Source: FEB-35 sp050263095
GTDB taxonomy: Bacteria; Desulfobacterota; Deferrimicrobia; Deferrimicrobiales; Deferrimicrobiaceae
Assembly: GCA_050263095.1 (NCBI GenBank)
Contig: JBLNEW010000027.1
Span: 1 to 64,000 of the forward strand
Length of the DNA stretch: 64,000 nt
Reading direction: 5' to 3'
The notes under the pieces: generated by a model
What the model was told of the DNA's origin: nothing
What the model saw: the letters and a program-made list of their open reading frames with translations, nothing else
Databases searched by the model: none
Position numbers and translations under genes: made by a program
Shown here: positions 49,001 through 56,795 of the stretch, one piece after another
Numbering within the stretch: position 1 is the stretch's first letter
How the letters are laid out: each line of letters opens with the position of its first letter

Positions 49001-49518
49001 ATGGTATGGAACTCATATGTGAATGGGCCTACCCCACCCTCTGCAGACGCCGTCCATCTGATTTTTGAGGAGGATGCCGCCTGTGGTGGAGCCTTGTCGG
49101 GTTTCATCGTTTTCAATCTTAGCGCCGGGAAAATTTCATATCCCGGCATCCAGCCGCTGTCTGCGATATTGCCCAGTGCATCCCGCACAACCGCCTTCAC
49201 GCGATAAGTACCCGCATGCAAGGGTCTCCAGCCCCAGATATTGGAACTATCCTGCTGCTCTACAGACTCTTCGGTCCCCTTAAGGGTATGGAATGCAAAT
49301 GTATATGGCGCTTCCCCTCCTGATGCCGAGGCCGACCAAAGGATTGTCGTCATCGTTGCCGCTTGCGGAGACACCTTGTCCGGCGAATGCAGTTTCACCG
49401 CCAGAACGGATGGGATTTCCCGCGAAGGCAGTTGTGTTGCCCGCGAGGAGGCGCAACCGCACAAAACAACGGTGGCTATCAGTAGGCAGAGATAACTATT
49501 TGCCGAATAGTTTATCAA
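46096..49518 (-). CDS. Lipoprotein with eight Y_Y_Y-like repeats and a CsgG/FlgO-like end
   Basis: The 1140-residue protein has a signal peptide ending LCGC, a plausible lipobox. Eight repeats of about 95 residues follow (about 41-785); each has SPQAA, a W[ST]A..SGG segment, PSP.WDW and DALGN.ADSGWS. The last roughly 350 residues hold two segments with SVAVLPFFNDSS and IAVFPIENLSG, as in CsgG/FlgO/TolB-type lipoproteins. The start is a TTG 23 bp inside the upstream gene, so translation is coupled. The repeats may form a long surface stalk. Confidence 0.82.
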   Translation of the reverse strand: MINYSANSYLCLLIATVVLCGCASSRATQLPSREIPSVLAVKLHSPDKVSPQAATMTTILWSASASGGEAPYTFAFHTLKGTEESVEQQDSSNIWGWRPLHAGTYRVKAVVRDALGNIADSGWMPGYEIFPALRLKTMKPDKAPPQAASSSKIRWTASAEGGVGPFTYEFHTMAGDKQTMVQKGPSPAWDWIPMDAGTYRLKVIVRDALGNTVDSGWLSEFEVAPKVEIVSLKPDRNSPQAAVSSQIRWSAVASGGIGALTYEFRILNAVEETLEQRGPLHEWRWLPKKAGSYRVMVVVRDSAGNMADSGWSTPFEVVPPLFIESLRSDNMSPAVASNPFRWVAAASGGIGTLEYEFHITRNGKEVFRKKGPSPALDWIPSVAGTCRIKVIIRDSHGNTADSGWSREYTFIPPLSVSSLGSDKASPQVANAAKIRWISVVDGGMGARTYAFYLHKDNEVVLMQKGESPTWIWVPQDAGIYRVKVSVKDLHGNVADSSWSPEYEVAPPLLLKSFNPDKPSPQTAVTTTINWKADVSGGAGSRLYEFRSFDGTEEVSEQKGSSPVLAWTPMKEGLHRVKVIATDALGNRLDGGWSPEYMVMPQLKVDLLAPDRQPPQAAGTTTIRWTAKTSGGVGEKRYEFRVSDGKEERILQEGPSSSLEWAPREPGSYRVNVIVRDALGNIASSGWSPPYAVVLPPAVINLVPDVSFPQRAVSAVIRWTAVASGGIGAYVYEFHVSRRNKEIIVQKGPSPVLEWRPEQPGFYRVKVVLRDALGNTADSGWSSGFEITRELGLDSLIAVFPIENLSGVAAPVKEINQSVITRMKRNGIKVVDEVILEKFMTRHRIRYAAGLSKDTGQALRQETGAAAVLAISIDLFSEDYPPRVALTSRLISTGRKASIIWMDSIVVAGNDAPGILGIGLERDSRILRDRVVNKILDSMSGHLLSGETGGIKKNTGRSSGVGRSERFHPKEFFRNKDFALGTGKTLSVAVLPFFNDSSRKNAGEIMRLHFLKHLAERGDLVVIDPGEVRMAILRSRMILEGGLSLPQAALLREEMDADLVFYGSVRDYQDSIGPAGFPLVNFSSQAIDTNKKKVAWSSTSYNTGSDCMFLFDWGKVSTSHALAAEMTDKVIERALGSADSD
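47155..49398 (-). repeat. Eight tandem coding repeats of about 285 bp
   Basis: The repeats encode Y_Y_Y-like (Ig-like sandwich) units within the 46096-49518 gene. They are diverged at the DNA level but clear in protein, for example repeated DALGN.(A/V)DSGW and PDK..PQAA. The count of eight comes from the spaced SPQAA-type starts. Confidence 0.8.
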
Positions 49519-50071
49519 GAAGATCGTTGACCGCCTTTTCAGTAACGATGTTCATCGGCTCGCCGCCTCCACCGAACAGACGGTCTGCTGTGGAGACTCC
49601 GCCTTTGGTGGAAGAACCAGACCACACAATCCTTCCAGTGCGGCCTTCGATCATCTGAAGGCTGACGGAGACTATATTGGCCACGCTCGTTCCAGAACGA
49701 ACCTCTCCGTATTCCCGCACAGTTCCTGTAACCACAGCGTCTGCCTTTACGATCGTCGCTAACTTCAGTATTTCTTCGGTTGTCGGCGCTGCCGGAGCAG
49801 TAATTCCTGCCCTTGATATCCCGCGCCCCACTTCTCCGGGGGGTATAACGTAGACTCCCTGGGTAGCGAGAAGCATAGTGATGAAAACATCTCTAACACG
49901 GTCAGCGGCGGATGTTTCCCTCGAAAGGTTGGCGAAAGGCATTACGGCCACGTTCTGCACAAGCCCAAAATCCATGTTCGGGTCCCGGAAGGATCCCTGA
50001 GTCGTGCCAAGGGTGGAAGCGCATCCGACTGAAACCACTATAAAGACGAGGATGATTCCGATTTTTTTCAT
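49496..50071 (-). CDS. Lipoprotein with CsgG-like domain
   Basis: The 191-residue protein begins MKKIGIILVFIVVSVGC, a signal peptide with lipobox VGC. The body, with VQNVAVMPFANLSRE, VIPPGEVGR and ADAVVTGTVREYGEV, matches the CsgG/DUF799 fold of outer-membrane lipoproteins. CsgG itself forms the curli export pore; whether this protein forms a pore is unknown. I start at 50071, where AGG lies just upstream, rather than at an in-frame ATG at 50104. It overlaps the 1140-residue gene. Confidence 0.82.
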   Translation of the reverse strand: MKKIGIILVFIVVSVGCASTLGTTQGSFRDPNMDFGLVQNVAVMPFANLSRETSAADRVRDVFITMLLATQGVYVIPPGEVGRGISRAGITAPAAPTTEEILKLATIVKADAVVTGTVREYGEVRSGTSVANIVSVSLQMIEGRTGRIVWSGSSTKGGVSTADRLFGGGGEPMNIVTEKAVNDLLDKLFGK

Positions 50072-50130
50072 CCTGTCCCTCGTTTCTGTCGAGATAATTA
50101 CCATTATATTCCGCTAAACCCCGCGCATGC

Positions 50131-52356
50131 TCAGAAAGCAAGATGCAAATTCGTACTCACGACCTCGTTCTTATTTTTTTGGGAAGGAGCATCGTTGTTA
50201 AGATACTGATAGGACAAATCAACATACCTACCCCTGTTGCCGCCTATATTCCACCGAAGGCTGGGGATGATTCTCCTTTCCCTGCTGTTGTCTTCCGTAT
50301 GGATCGTCTCGTTGTAATTAAAGTTGAGGTTAAGTGTCCCGTCCGGGAAAGGTGACCAGTTCGCCGAATAATTCCATGTTGTTGTATTGGTCGAATTGCC
50401 CAAACTCGTACTCCTGGTTCTCTGCAATGAGCCGAAGATATAGAGAGTGCGGAGTGGATTATAGGTAACCGAAATCCCGCCAGTCCGCTGTTTATCAGTA
50501 GTCTCATCGGAGTTACCCCCAAGCGTCCGCATCGTGTCCGACTCAAAGTACGCGAGATTGACGGTCATCGTTCGATGGGGAACCAACGTCAGTCCTGCAT
50601 TTAATTGAATGGTCTCGATCTTCGCAGCCGTACTCGATTTCTGTACGCTTCCTCCCGCTCCTATATTTGCATCCACACCATCATATAAATGCGCACTATT
50701 GACAAAGGTGATGGAGTTCGTTTCGTTTTTTTCCTGCCCGGATTCCCGCGTCTGTCCCGTGTATACGACAGAGTGGTGGAGCGTTTGCAACGGGGTCGCC
50801 GAGATCGAAGCGGTATATGTGTAACCCAACTGCTGTTCCCCTGTCTGATCCTTGCTGTCCTCCCGCGAAACCCTTGCGAATCCTGAAAATATCCGCCCGA
50901 ACTCGCGGTTGAATGAAAGCCCGTTGGATAGATCGTATGCCGAAGGCAAGGAGGAATTCTTAAGCAGGAAGTACGAAAGCTCGTAATACAGGTTCTGATT
51001 TTTCAAGAGCTTCGCGCGTGCATTAAAGTTGTAGCGATGATTGGTTCTGACCACCTTAGGGTTTATATCGGCGGCCTGCCTCCTCAGCGTAGCCTGGAGT
51101 TCCGTCACGAGGATGTTCGGGAAGTTGTTCGCAAACGGAACGGCCGACGACAGCGGTCTGGTAACGACTTTGATGTATCGGGTTGTCACTGTATCGAAGT
51201 CGATCTGGAACCTGGTCACGAACGGCCCGAAAACCGCCGGGAACACCGCCCTGTGGAGATTCCAGGTCCTGTTGTCTTCGCTAGTATAGACTTCCCAGGA
51301 AAACGTTCCGGCGATATCTTGCGGAATATCCCTGTCGACCCAAACAAGGAGGGAATTCACCTGTGTATCCAGAAAAAAATCCAAGCCCATGCTTCGTGGT
51401 CGGGAGTCCCCCGAAGGCGGTGGCAGTCCGAGATTGATTCCCGTCCCGGCGGCGAAATCCCCATCAATGAGGGCCGGATTGGAGTCAAGAGTAATCAGCA
51501 ATGGAGTGTCGTTTATCGATGAAAGACCGGCGACCGGAGAAAGAGGAAAGCTTACCTCGCCTGAACCTCCTTTGGAAAATTCCGTATCACTATGAAAAAT
51601 ATAATAATTCGAACTAATCGAGATCCGGTTTTTCCACCACGATTCCGAATAGGTCACGCTGCCCTCGTGGGACGTATTCCGGCTTTCGATATTTTGCAGA
51701 TTGTTGCGGTTTTTGTTTATTGCTCCGCCGTATCGTAGACTAACCGATTTTACAGGTTGATAATTCGCGGTCAACTGGAAGCTGTCATCGGTACCATCGT
51801 TTATCCTGCGTTCCTTGTCGAAAGTGTCCGTATGGAAATATCGGAAAAATGTTTCGGGAAACCCATCCGGCCTCCACCCCAGGGTTGCGAAGTATGTCTG
51901 TCTCACTGTCGTTAGCGGTGTGGTTGTAGAGGTCTTGACTTCTTGTTCCGTCCGGCTGTATCCCCCTTCGGCCTGATATAGAGGCGTTCTAAGGTTCAGG
52001 ATTATGAATGGCCTCATTTTCGTATCGGCAATATTGTTCTCACGACCTTCAAGTTCCGTTATCAATGCATTCCGCTCAAACAGCCCGCCTGCGACTACGC
52101 CAAGATTGGGGAAAATACGTTTGTCGAGCGTCAAAGAATACCGCTGGATGAACGAATCGCTTTTCGATTCGGTTGTAAGTCCGGCTGCATCCTCGTTCTT
52201 GGAAGCCGCCTTCGTGAATATGAAATCCATATATCCGTTCATCCCATCCGCTGCGACTTGCTCAACGATAAGGACCGAAATCATAAATAATACAGCAGAG
52301 AATCGCAGCGCAGGGAAATTCCTTTTTCCCGATGGTATCCTTGCTTCCTTTCGCAC
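50131..52356 (-). CDS. Outer-membrane beta-barrel with inserted discoidin-like domain
   Basis: The 741-residue protein has a signal peptide (ending EQVAA) and long alternating strands. It ends LHLAF, the C-terminal aromatic BAM signal. Residues about 325-425 (FSWEVYTSEDNRTWNL, TRYIKVVTRPL) look like an F5/8-type carbohydrate-binding insert. The size and neighbours fit the barrel of a porin-cytochrome conduit or an export channel. The start is a GTG. It begins 5 bp after the upstream YVTN lipoprotein. Confidence 0.82.
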   Translation of the reverse strand: MRKEARIPSGKRNFPALRFSAVLFMISVLIVEQVAADGMNGYMDFIFTKAASKNEDAAGLTTESKSDSFIQRYSLTLDKRIFPNLGVVAGGLFERNALITELEGRENNIADTKMRPFIILNLRTPLYQAEGGYSRTEQEVKTSTTTPLTTVRQTYFATLGWRPDGFPETFFRYFHTDTFDKERRINDGTDDSFQLTANYQPVKSVSLRYGGAINKNRNNLQNIESRNTSHEGSVTYSESWWKNRISISSNYYIFHSDTEFSKGGSGEVSFPLSPVAGLSSINDTPLLITLDSNPALIDGDFAAGTGINLGLPPPSGDSRPRSMGLDFFLDTQVNSLLVWVDRDIPQDIAGTFSWEVYTSEDNRTWNLHRAVFPAVFGPFVTRFQIDFDTVTTRYIKVVTRPLSSAVPFANNFPNILVTELQATLRRQAADINPKVVRTNHRYNFNARAKLLKNQNLYYELSYFLLKNSSLPSAYDLSNGLSFNREFGRIFSGFARVSREDSKDQTGEQQLGYTYTASISATPLQTLHHSVVYTGQTRESGQEKNETNSITFVNSAHLYDGVDANIGAGGSVQKSSTAAKIETIQLNAGLTLVPHRTMTVNLAYFESDTMRTLGGNSDETTDKQRTGGISVTYNPLRTLYIFGSLQRTRSTSLGNSTNTTTWNYSANWSPFPDGTLNLNFNYNETIHTEDNSRERRIIPSLRWNIGGNRGRYVDLSYQYLNNDAPSQKNKNEVVSTNLHLAF

Positions 52357-52361
52357 CCAAC

Positions 52362-53762
52362 CTACCTTTCTCCCATGATTGTCACCCGGAACGGCTCTTC
52401 TCCTACTTCGATTTCCGCAAAGGCTTCCTTGCTCACCAAACGGATTCCCTTGACCGTTTTTTCTCCCGGAAGCACGAGGAAAAGGCTGTTCCCCTCACCG
52501 TCGATCGCCATAAAGGCGACCTCGCCCGGCACGGCGATAAAATCGATGGGAAGAAACGAGAAGGGATCGTAGATATCAATCTTGCCGGTATGCTGTCGCG
52601 CCAGGTAGATCCAGTTGTTTTGGTGATCCACCTTCAACGCGGTCGCTCCTGTTCCCACGCGGATCTTGTTGATGATCGAAAAGGAAAATGGATTAATCAC
52701 GTATAAATACGGGGAAGATCGATGAGCGACATAAAATCGGCTCCCGTCCCGATTGAATCCCCCACTTACGGGCTCCGAATCCGTGGATATCGTTGCCGCC
52801 ACCTGTTGGCTTGGCAGGTCGATCACAGAAACAGAGTTGGATAAGCGGTTCAATATGTACGCTCTTCTGCCGTTCTGATCTATTTGAAGCGACTCCGGTC
52901 CTTTCCCCACATTGATTCGCAAAACTTCAATCAGGGACGCGGTGTTGATCACGCTTACCGTGTTCGATCCGACATTTACGGAAAGAAGTTTTCCTCCATC
53001 CGGCGTCAATGCAAGTTCGCGCGGATAATCTCCGCCGGCGAGATGCAGGCGGTTGTCGACCTCGCCCGTGAGGACGTCGATGACTTCGACGGCATCTTCT
53101 CCGGAAAGGGCGACATATAATTTTGCTTTCCTTCGGTCCAGCGCCAACCCGGAAGGTGCCGTTCCGGTGGGGACCACGGAAATCACATGTCCGGTCAGCT
53201 TGTCAAATATCGTCACCGTGTTCGAGTCGCGGCTGGAAGCATACCCAATCAATCCACTTGGAATTTTACCCGGGATGTCGATGTCAAATACGGGTGATAT
53301 GCGGAAGCCGCCGTGAAGGGAATCCTGATATCTATATGAAAGTTTAAGGACGGTGCCGCGTTTCCTGCCAACCGTGAAGGGGATCACTGTACGAGTGGCT
53401 TCCGAAGGCACAAGCACCACAGCTTCCCCTTCCTCCCCTTTCAGCGAGGCAGACTCGATCTTAAAGGCGATGCCAGCATACCGCCCGGGAGGAAGCGTAC
53501 CGGAGGCGATCATTCGCTCCTTCGTAACCTCGATTCGATTCACGTCCGTTAAGGAAAGAACCATAGGAAATTCCGCCCCGTCTTCGCGCAGCGCGGAAAT
53601 TCCTCCGATGCGGAATGAAAGCCGTCCCGCTTCTTGGGAGAGAGGGGCGATATACAGATAAATCGCTCCATCGTCCTCAAGTGCAGGTCTGACAAGGGAT
53701 TTTTTTGCCTGGCATCCCCATAACGGCAGAAATACAGCAAGAATGATCGCAATGCGCTTCAA
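52362..53762 (-). CDS. YVTN/YncE-type beta-propeller lipoprotein
   Basis: The 466-residue protein has a lipobox leader (FLPLWGC), an N-terminal beta-rich domain of about 150 residues (IYLYIAPLSQEAGRL, LPPGRYAGIAFKI) resembling DUF4382-type modules, then a propeller with YVTN-like repeats (NTVTIFDKLTG, NTVSVINTASL, NSVSVIDLPSQQ). It should be lipid-anchored at the outer membrane. The start is a TTG behind CGGAG. It is the first gene of the leftward set after the terminator at 53862 and probably has its own promoter. Confidence 0.85.
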   Translation of the reverse strand: MKRIAIILAVFLPLWGCQAKKSLVRPALEDDGAIYLYIAPLSQEAGRLSFRIGGISALREDGAEFPMVLSLTDVNRIEVTKERMIASGTLPPGRYAGIAFKIESASLKGEEGEAVVLVPSEATRTVIPFTVGRKRGTVLKLSYRYQDSLHGGFRISPVFDIDIPGKIPSGLIGYASSRDSNTVTIFDKLTGHVISVVPTGTAPSGLALDRRKAKLYVALSGEDAVEVIDVLTGEVDNRLHLAGGDYPRELALTPDGGKLLSVNVGSNTVSVINTASLIEVLRINVGKGPESLQIDQNGRRAYILNRLSNSVSVIDLPSQQVAATISTDSEPVSGGFNRDGSRFYVAHRSSPYLYVINPFSFSIINKIRVGTGATALKVDHQNNWIYLARQHTGKIDIYDPFSFLPIDFIAVPGEVAFMAIDGEGNSLFLVLPGEKTVKGIRLVSKEAFAEIEVGEEPFRVTIMGER

Positions 53763-53861
53763 GACTTGCTCCGGTTTTTTTCGCCAATCATTCGATGACG
53801 CGATGTAACAAGCCTATCCCACAGAGCGTTTGCGGGCAATTGATAAAAGGTTATCGACTAA

Positions 53862-53895
53862 TAAAAAGGGGCCGGCGTACAAGGCCGGCCCCTTT
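53862..53895 (-). terminator. Terminator of the OmcS-like gene
   Basis: Arms GGGGCCGGC and GCCGGCCCC enclose a 7-base loop, followed leftward by TTTTTATTAG. It lies about 45 bp after the cytochrome stop, so the nanowire gene is a separate, strongly terminated transcript. Confidence 0.9.
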
Positions 53896-53943
53896 GATTA
53901 TGCCTTCCTCGCCGGATTGTTTAATTCCGGCAAGCCCGCGAAC

Positions 53944-55194
53944 TTAATCCTTCGCGTGGCACTTGTTGCAAAGAACTCTCTGATATGCGCCAAAGCTGGA
54001 TGCAGGGCGGTTATAGTATGCGGCATTTGCCTGCTCCTGGTTGCGGCCAATCGAGCTAGACGGCCAAAGCACGTTGCCGCCAGATACAGTGGTAAGGAAC
54101 TCGCTCTCACCGTACCAACGCAGCATTTCCGGGAATCCGGAGGCATGGGCGCGGTGGCAAGAAAGGCACATCACCTGGGCGCCTTGTGTGGGATAGGTCA
54201 AGTTTGAGTCATTGTCATTCGCAAAAGACTTGATCACATTGTATGAACCGGAGTTTACGGCGTACGGTACAAGCGAAAGATACGAGTTGTCGCTGGTGTT
54301 CGTCATTTTCCCCGAGCTCATATACGTCTGGTAGTTGCTTGCAAATGTGTTATTCAATGTTTGGTCGACCGGGTGGACGGTATTGCCCGAGCTGTGCATG
54401 CCCGCATGGCACGTCTTGCACCAATTGCCCCATGTGGTATTGCCGGCTGCGTTGCCGACTCCGTAGGAGACGCGCACCTGGTTGTCCGACTCATCGTGGT
54501 TATAGCTGCTGGGCGATATCGCCGCAGGAGCTCCAAGGTAGCCGATCGCGCCAGCCGCAGTCGTCGAGTACCCGGAGCCGGCAAGCAGACGATATGTACC
54601 TACGGCTGCTGTAGCAGTCGGAGCCGCTTTCGTCGTGGAGCCGGAGCCCATAATGGGATATCCCGTCTTGACGATAGTATCATCAACCAGCCTGCGGAAC
54701 TGTCCGTGCTGATCATGGCAGGAATTGCAGTGAAGCGCGTTGGACTGGAATGACCCGCCGGGAGCCTGGGCGTTCGTGGCGTCGGCGGTCATACCATGGT
54801 CGACGGCAACGATGTTATGTCCGTGGCTGTCACCTGTTTCATTCGTCGTTTCGCCGTGCGCGGTGAAGGTGAAGGGAATGCGAACCCACTGAAAATCTCC
54901 GCCCGGCGTATAATTGGCGGGTTTCCCGCCCAGGGCGATTCTGTCCGCATCGGTGGTGAGAATATGATAGCTGCTGGGCGTAGTAGCGCCCGCTACCATG
55001 TGGCAGTTAAGACAAGTGGAGCTTGGATCGCTGCCTTTCAGCAATAAAGTTCCGCTGCCTGCGGCGGGGGAATGCATGCTATGGCAGCCGGCGCAATCGG
55101 CAACGCCGCCCCCGTGAAATGCGTAAGTAGTGCCCGCCCCTAGCGCCAAAAAGGCCGCCGCAAGGATGATGACGCTTACTTTCATCGCTTTCAT
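53944..55194 (-). CDS. omcS: OmcS-like six-heme nanowire cytochrome
   Basis: The 416-residue precursor has a signal peptide of 25 residues. The mature start FHGGGVADCAGCHSMH closely matches Geobacter OmcS, and the end YQRVLCNKCHAKD is nearly identical to it. There are six CXXCH motifs (CAGCH, CLNCH, CNSCH, CKTCH, CLSCH, CNKCH), the OmcS number. His at mature position 16, which in OmcS reaches into the next subunit's heme, is kept. It should polymerise into extracellular conductive filaments. It is expressed under a GEMM riboswitch, with GAGGAGGGG as ribosome site. The OmcS comparison is from memory. Confidence 0.86.
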   Translation of the reverse strand: MKAMKVSVIILAAAFLALGAGTTYAFHGGGVADCAGCHSMHSPAAGSGTLLLKGSDPSSTCLNCHMVAGATTPSSYHILTTDADRIALGGKPANYTPGGDFQWVRIPFTFTAHGETTNETGDSHGHNIVAVDHGMTADATNAQAPGGSFQSNALHCNSCHDQHGQFRRLVDDTIVKTGYPIMGSGSTTKAAPTATAAVGTYRLLAGSGYSTTAAGAIGYLGAPAAISPSSYNHDESDNQVRVSYGVGNAAGNTTWGNWCKTCHAGMHSSGNTVHPVDQTLNNTFASNYQTYMSSGKMTNTSDNSYLSLVPYAVNSGSYNVIKSFANDNDSNLTYPTQGAQVMCLSCHRAHASGFPEMLRWYGESEFLTTVSGGNVLWPSSSIGRNQEQANAAYYNRPASSFGAYQRVLCNKCHAKD

Positions 55195-55207
55195 TTCCCC
55201 TCCTCTT

Positions 55208-55305
55208 TCGCTCCGGCAGCCCGGCCGTCCTTCCTTTCAGCCTATCCAGGACCCGTCGGCTTTGCGCCCCCACCTCTCGATGGGTTTACCCTTTTCGGAG
55301 GAGTG
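55208..55305 (-). promoter_or_regulatory. GEMM-I cyclic-dinucleotide riboswitch controlling the OmcS-like gene
   Basis: Read leftward, the leader shows GGGTAAACC, a GAGAGG tetraloop hairpin, then GGGGGCGCAAAGCC, a GGGTCC arm, and GGCCGGGCTGCCGGAG as receptor helix. These are the ordered GEMM-I hallmarks. P1 pairs CTCCG (55300-55296) with CGGAG (55215-55211). The aptamer ends only about 14 bases before the ATG, with no terminator between, so control is likely translational. Ligand may be c-di-GMP or 3',3'-cGAMP. Confidence 0.85.
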
Positions 55306-55426
55306 TCTTGGGTTGAATGCCGGTAACCACGCCCTCAATGACTCTTTCTCCTCTGAACGAGAATCTCGATTCCCCTGCAAGCCACCCCCTCTCCCTCATG
55401 ACATGGATTCCACTGCCTTCAATCAA

Positions 55427-56461
55427 TCAGTTCGCGGTAACGGAAAAAACGCTGACTCCAGCCTTCGGAGACTGCGTGACGTAGACCTGTCCATTGTTCC
55501 CTAACGCTACGGACGCAGGAGCGATCAGGTTGCCGGGTGCGCTTCCCCTAAATCCAAACTCCGTGAGGAATTTGAAGTTTCGGTTGAAGACCATCACAAC
55601 GCACTTCAACTTATCGGTCACAAAAATATTTCCGTCGTTATCCACCGCGATACCGGACACAACGCCGAACATTCCGGGGGCGCCGCCTGGCTTTCCGAAA
55701 GAAAATACTTTTCCCTCAGGGGAAACCTTGTATGCCTTGAAATTCACTGGCACCGTGAAGTAGAAGTTTTCTTCCCGGTCGACATAGAAACCAAAAAATT
55801 CGGTATCGGGGCGCTCGTTCTCATCAACCCCGATAATCGCGCCGAAATTGAAACCCTTTTCGAAAACTCCCCTTTTATCCGTAACTATCGCCGTCATCCC
55901 TCTCAAGTTGGCGAAAAAGAATCGCCCATTGCGGTAATACATGCAGTTCGGTCCATATTCGGAATATTCCGGGGGGAGGTTCGATAACGTGATTTTTTCT
56001 ATAAGTTTTCCCCGGTAATTACACCTGCAAAGGTAAAACCTGCGCTTCGCGATTCCTTCCGCGGAAGGGTAGTCGGAAGGGGGATAATCATAGGAAAGCA
56101 GATAGATGTCGCCATCCTCGTCTACGACAATCCCGTAAATCCCGCCCAGTTCCTGCGTCTCAAGGAAAGAATAGATTTCCATGCCGCTTTCGTTGAAAAT
56201 ACGGACCGATCCCCCGTCGTCAACGTAGACCTCATTGTGTTGGCTATCGACGGAGACCCTCACCTGACTGTATGGAATAGTGCCGGAAAAATCAGAAAGT
56301 TTATAAAGATATCTGGCCGTGATTCCCGATTGAGCGATAGATGGAAATATCGAAAATATGAACGGGACCCACATAAGTGAAAGAAAAAGTCGAGTCGCAT
56401 TATTTATAGCAGCATGCATGGCGTCGTATGATTCTGCAATGGACATGCCACAACTTAGCAT
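55427..56461 (-). CDS. NHL-type beta-propeller, exported
   Basis: The 344-residue frame encodes an N-terminal hydrophobic leader (about 23-45, FLSLMWVPFIFSIFP) and NHL-like blades (NEVYVDDGGSVRIFN, GIYGIVVDEDGDIYLL, GIAVDNDGNIFVTD, VALGNNGQVYVTQ). No ribosome site marks the first ATG at 56461; a second at 56419 gives a more usual signal peptide. The stop lies about 120 bp before the riboswitch, on the same strand as the OmcS-like gene. In Geobacter an NHL gene also neighbours omcS, which supports a linked role. Confidence 0.83.
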   Translation of the reverse strand: MLSCGMSIAESYDAMHAAINNATRLFLSLMWVPFIFSIFPSIAQSGITARYLYKLSDFSGTIPYSQVRVSVDSQHNEVYVDDGGSVRIFNESGMEIYSFLETQELGGIYGIVVDEDGDIYLLSYDYPPSDYPSAEGIAKRRFYLCRCNYRGKLIEKITLSNLPPEYSEYGPNCMYYRNGRFFFANLRGMTAIVTDKRGVFEKGFNFGAIIGVDENERPDTEFFGFYVDREENFYFTVPVNFKAYKVSPEGKVFSFGKPGGAPGMFGVVSGIAVDNDGNIFVTDKLKCVVMVFNRNFKFLTEFGFRGSAPGNLIAPASVALGNNGQVYVTQSPKAGVSVFSVTAN

Positions 56462-56640
56462 GCAAAATAACCAGCAATATAAGCCATTTACGGCATTGAG
56501 AAACAGCAGAAAAGCATGAGTTGGTGGAAATCCTTATCTCCCCCGGGGAAATCACCAATTGTGTGAATGAAGCAGGTCAGGCAAGCGGAAAGCTTACTTC
56601 GCGTGCGTCAGGTAGAAGAATCGCACGTTAGAATGGGTAA

Positions 56641-56684
56641 TATCACCATATATTCATGGGTGTTATCACCATAGATCCATATGG
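56641..56684. promoter_or_regulatory. Pair of 20-bp direct repeats, possible operator
   Basis: TATCACCATATATTCATGGG at 56641 recurs, with four differences, as TATCACCATAGATCCATATGG at 56664. The start-to-start distance is 23 bp, about two helical turns, which suits tandem binding of a regulator. It lies about 110 bp upstream of the receiver-PilZ gene. Confidence 0.4.
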
Positions 56685-56739
56685 ATAATTGAATCTGGTT
56701 TTATCCCGGAAGACCTAACTGTTCGATTTGAAACGTTGC

Positions 56740-56768
56740 TTGCTGACATTAAATGAATTGATTATTAA
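56740..56768 (+). promoter_or_regulatory. Promoter-like sequence of the receiver-PilZ gene
   Basis: TTGCTG and TATTAA are separated by exactly 17 bp, ending 27 bp before the ATG. The -10 is imperfect. Confidence 0.45.
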
Positions 56769-56795
56769 GGCATGTAAATTGCTCATGGTTTAAGC

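Larger units (their letters stand above)
56462..56795. other. Divergent intergenic region, 334 bp
   Basis: This region lies between the leftward NHL gene and the rightward receiver-PilZ gene. It is AT-richer than average and holds a pair of direct repeats and one promoter-like sequence (listed separately). I see no coding frame, tRNA or further riboswitch in it. A short A/T-rich stretch near 56470 resembles no full promoter for the NHL gene. Confidence 0.6.

Noticed and set aside
47155..49398. Regular repeats that might be a CRISPR array
   Set aside because: The period is about 285 bp, the repeats are coding and they diverge; no spacers.
56462..56795. A sigma-54 promoter (TGGC...TTGC) near the NHL gene
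   Set aside because: The GG-to-GC distance is 8 rather than 10, and other candidates in the window failed the same test.
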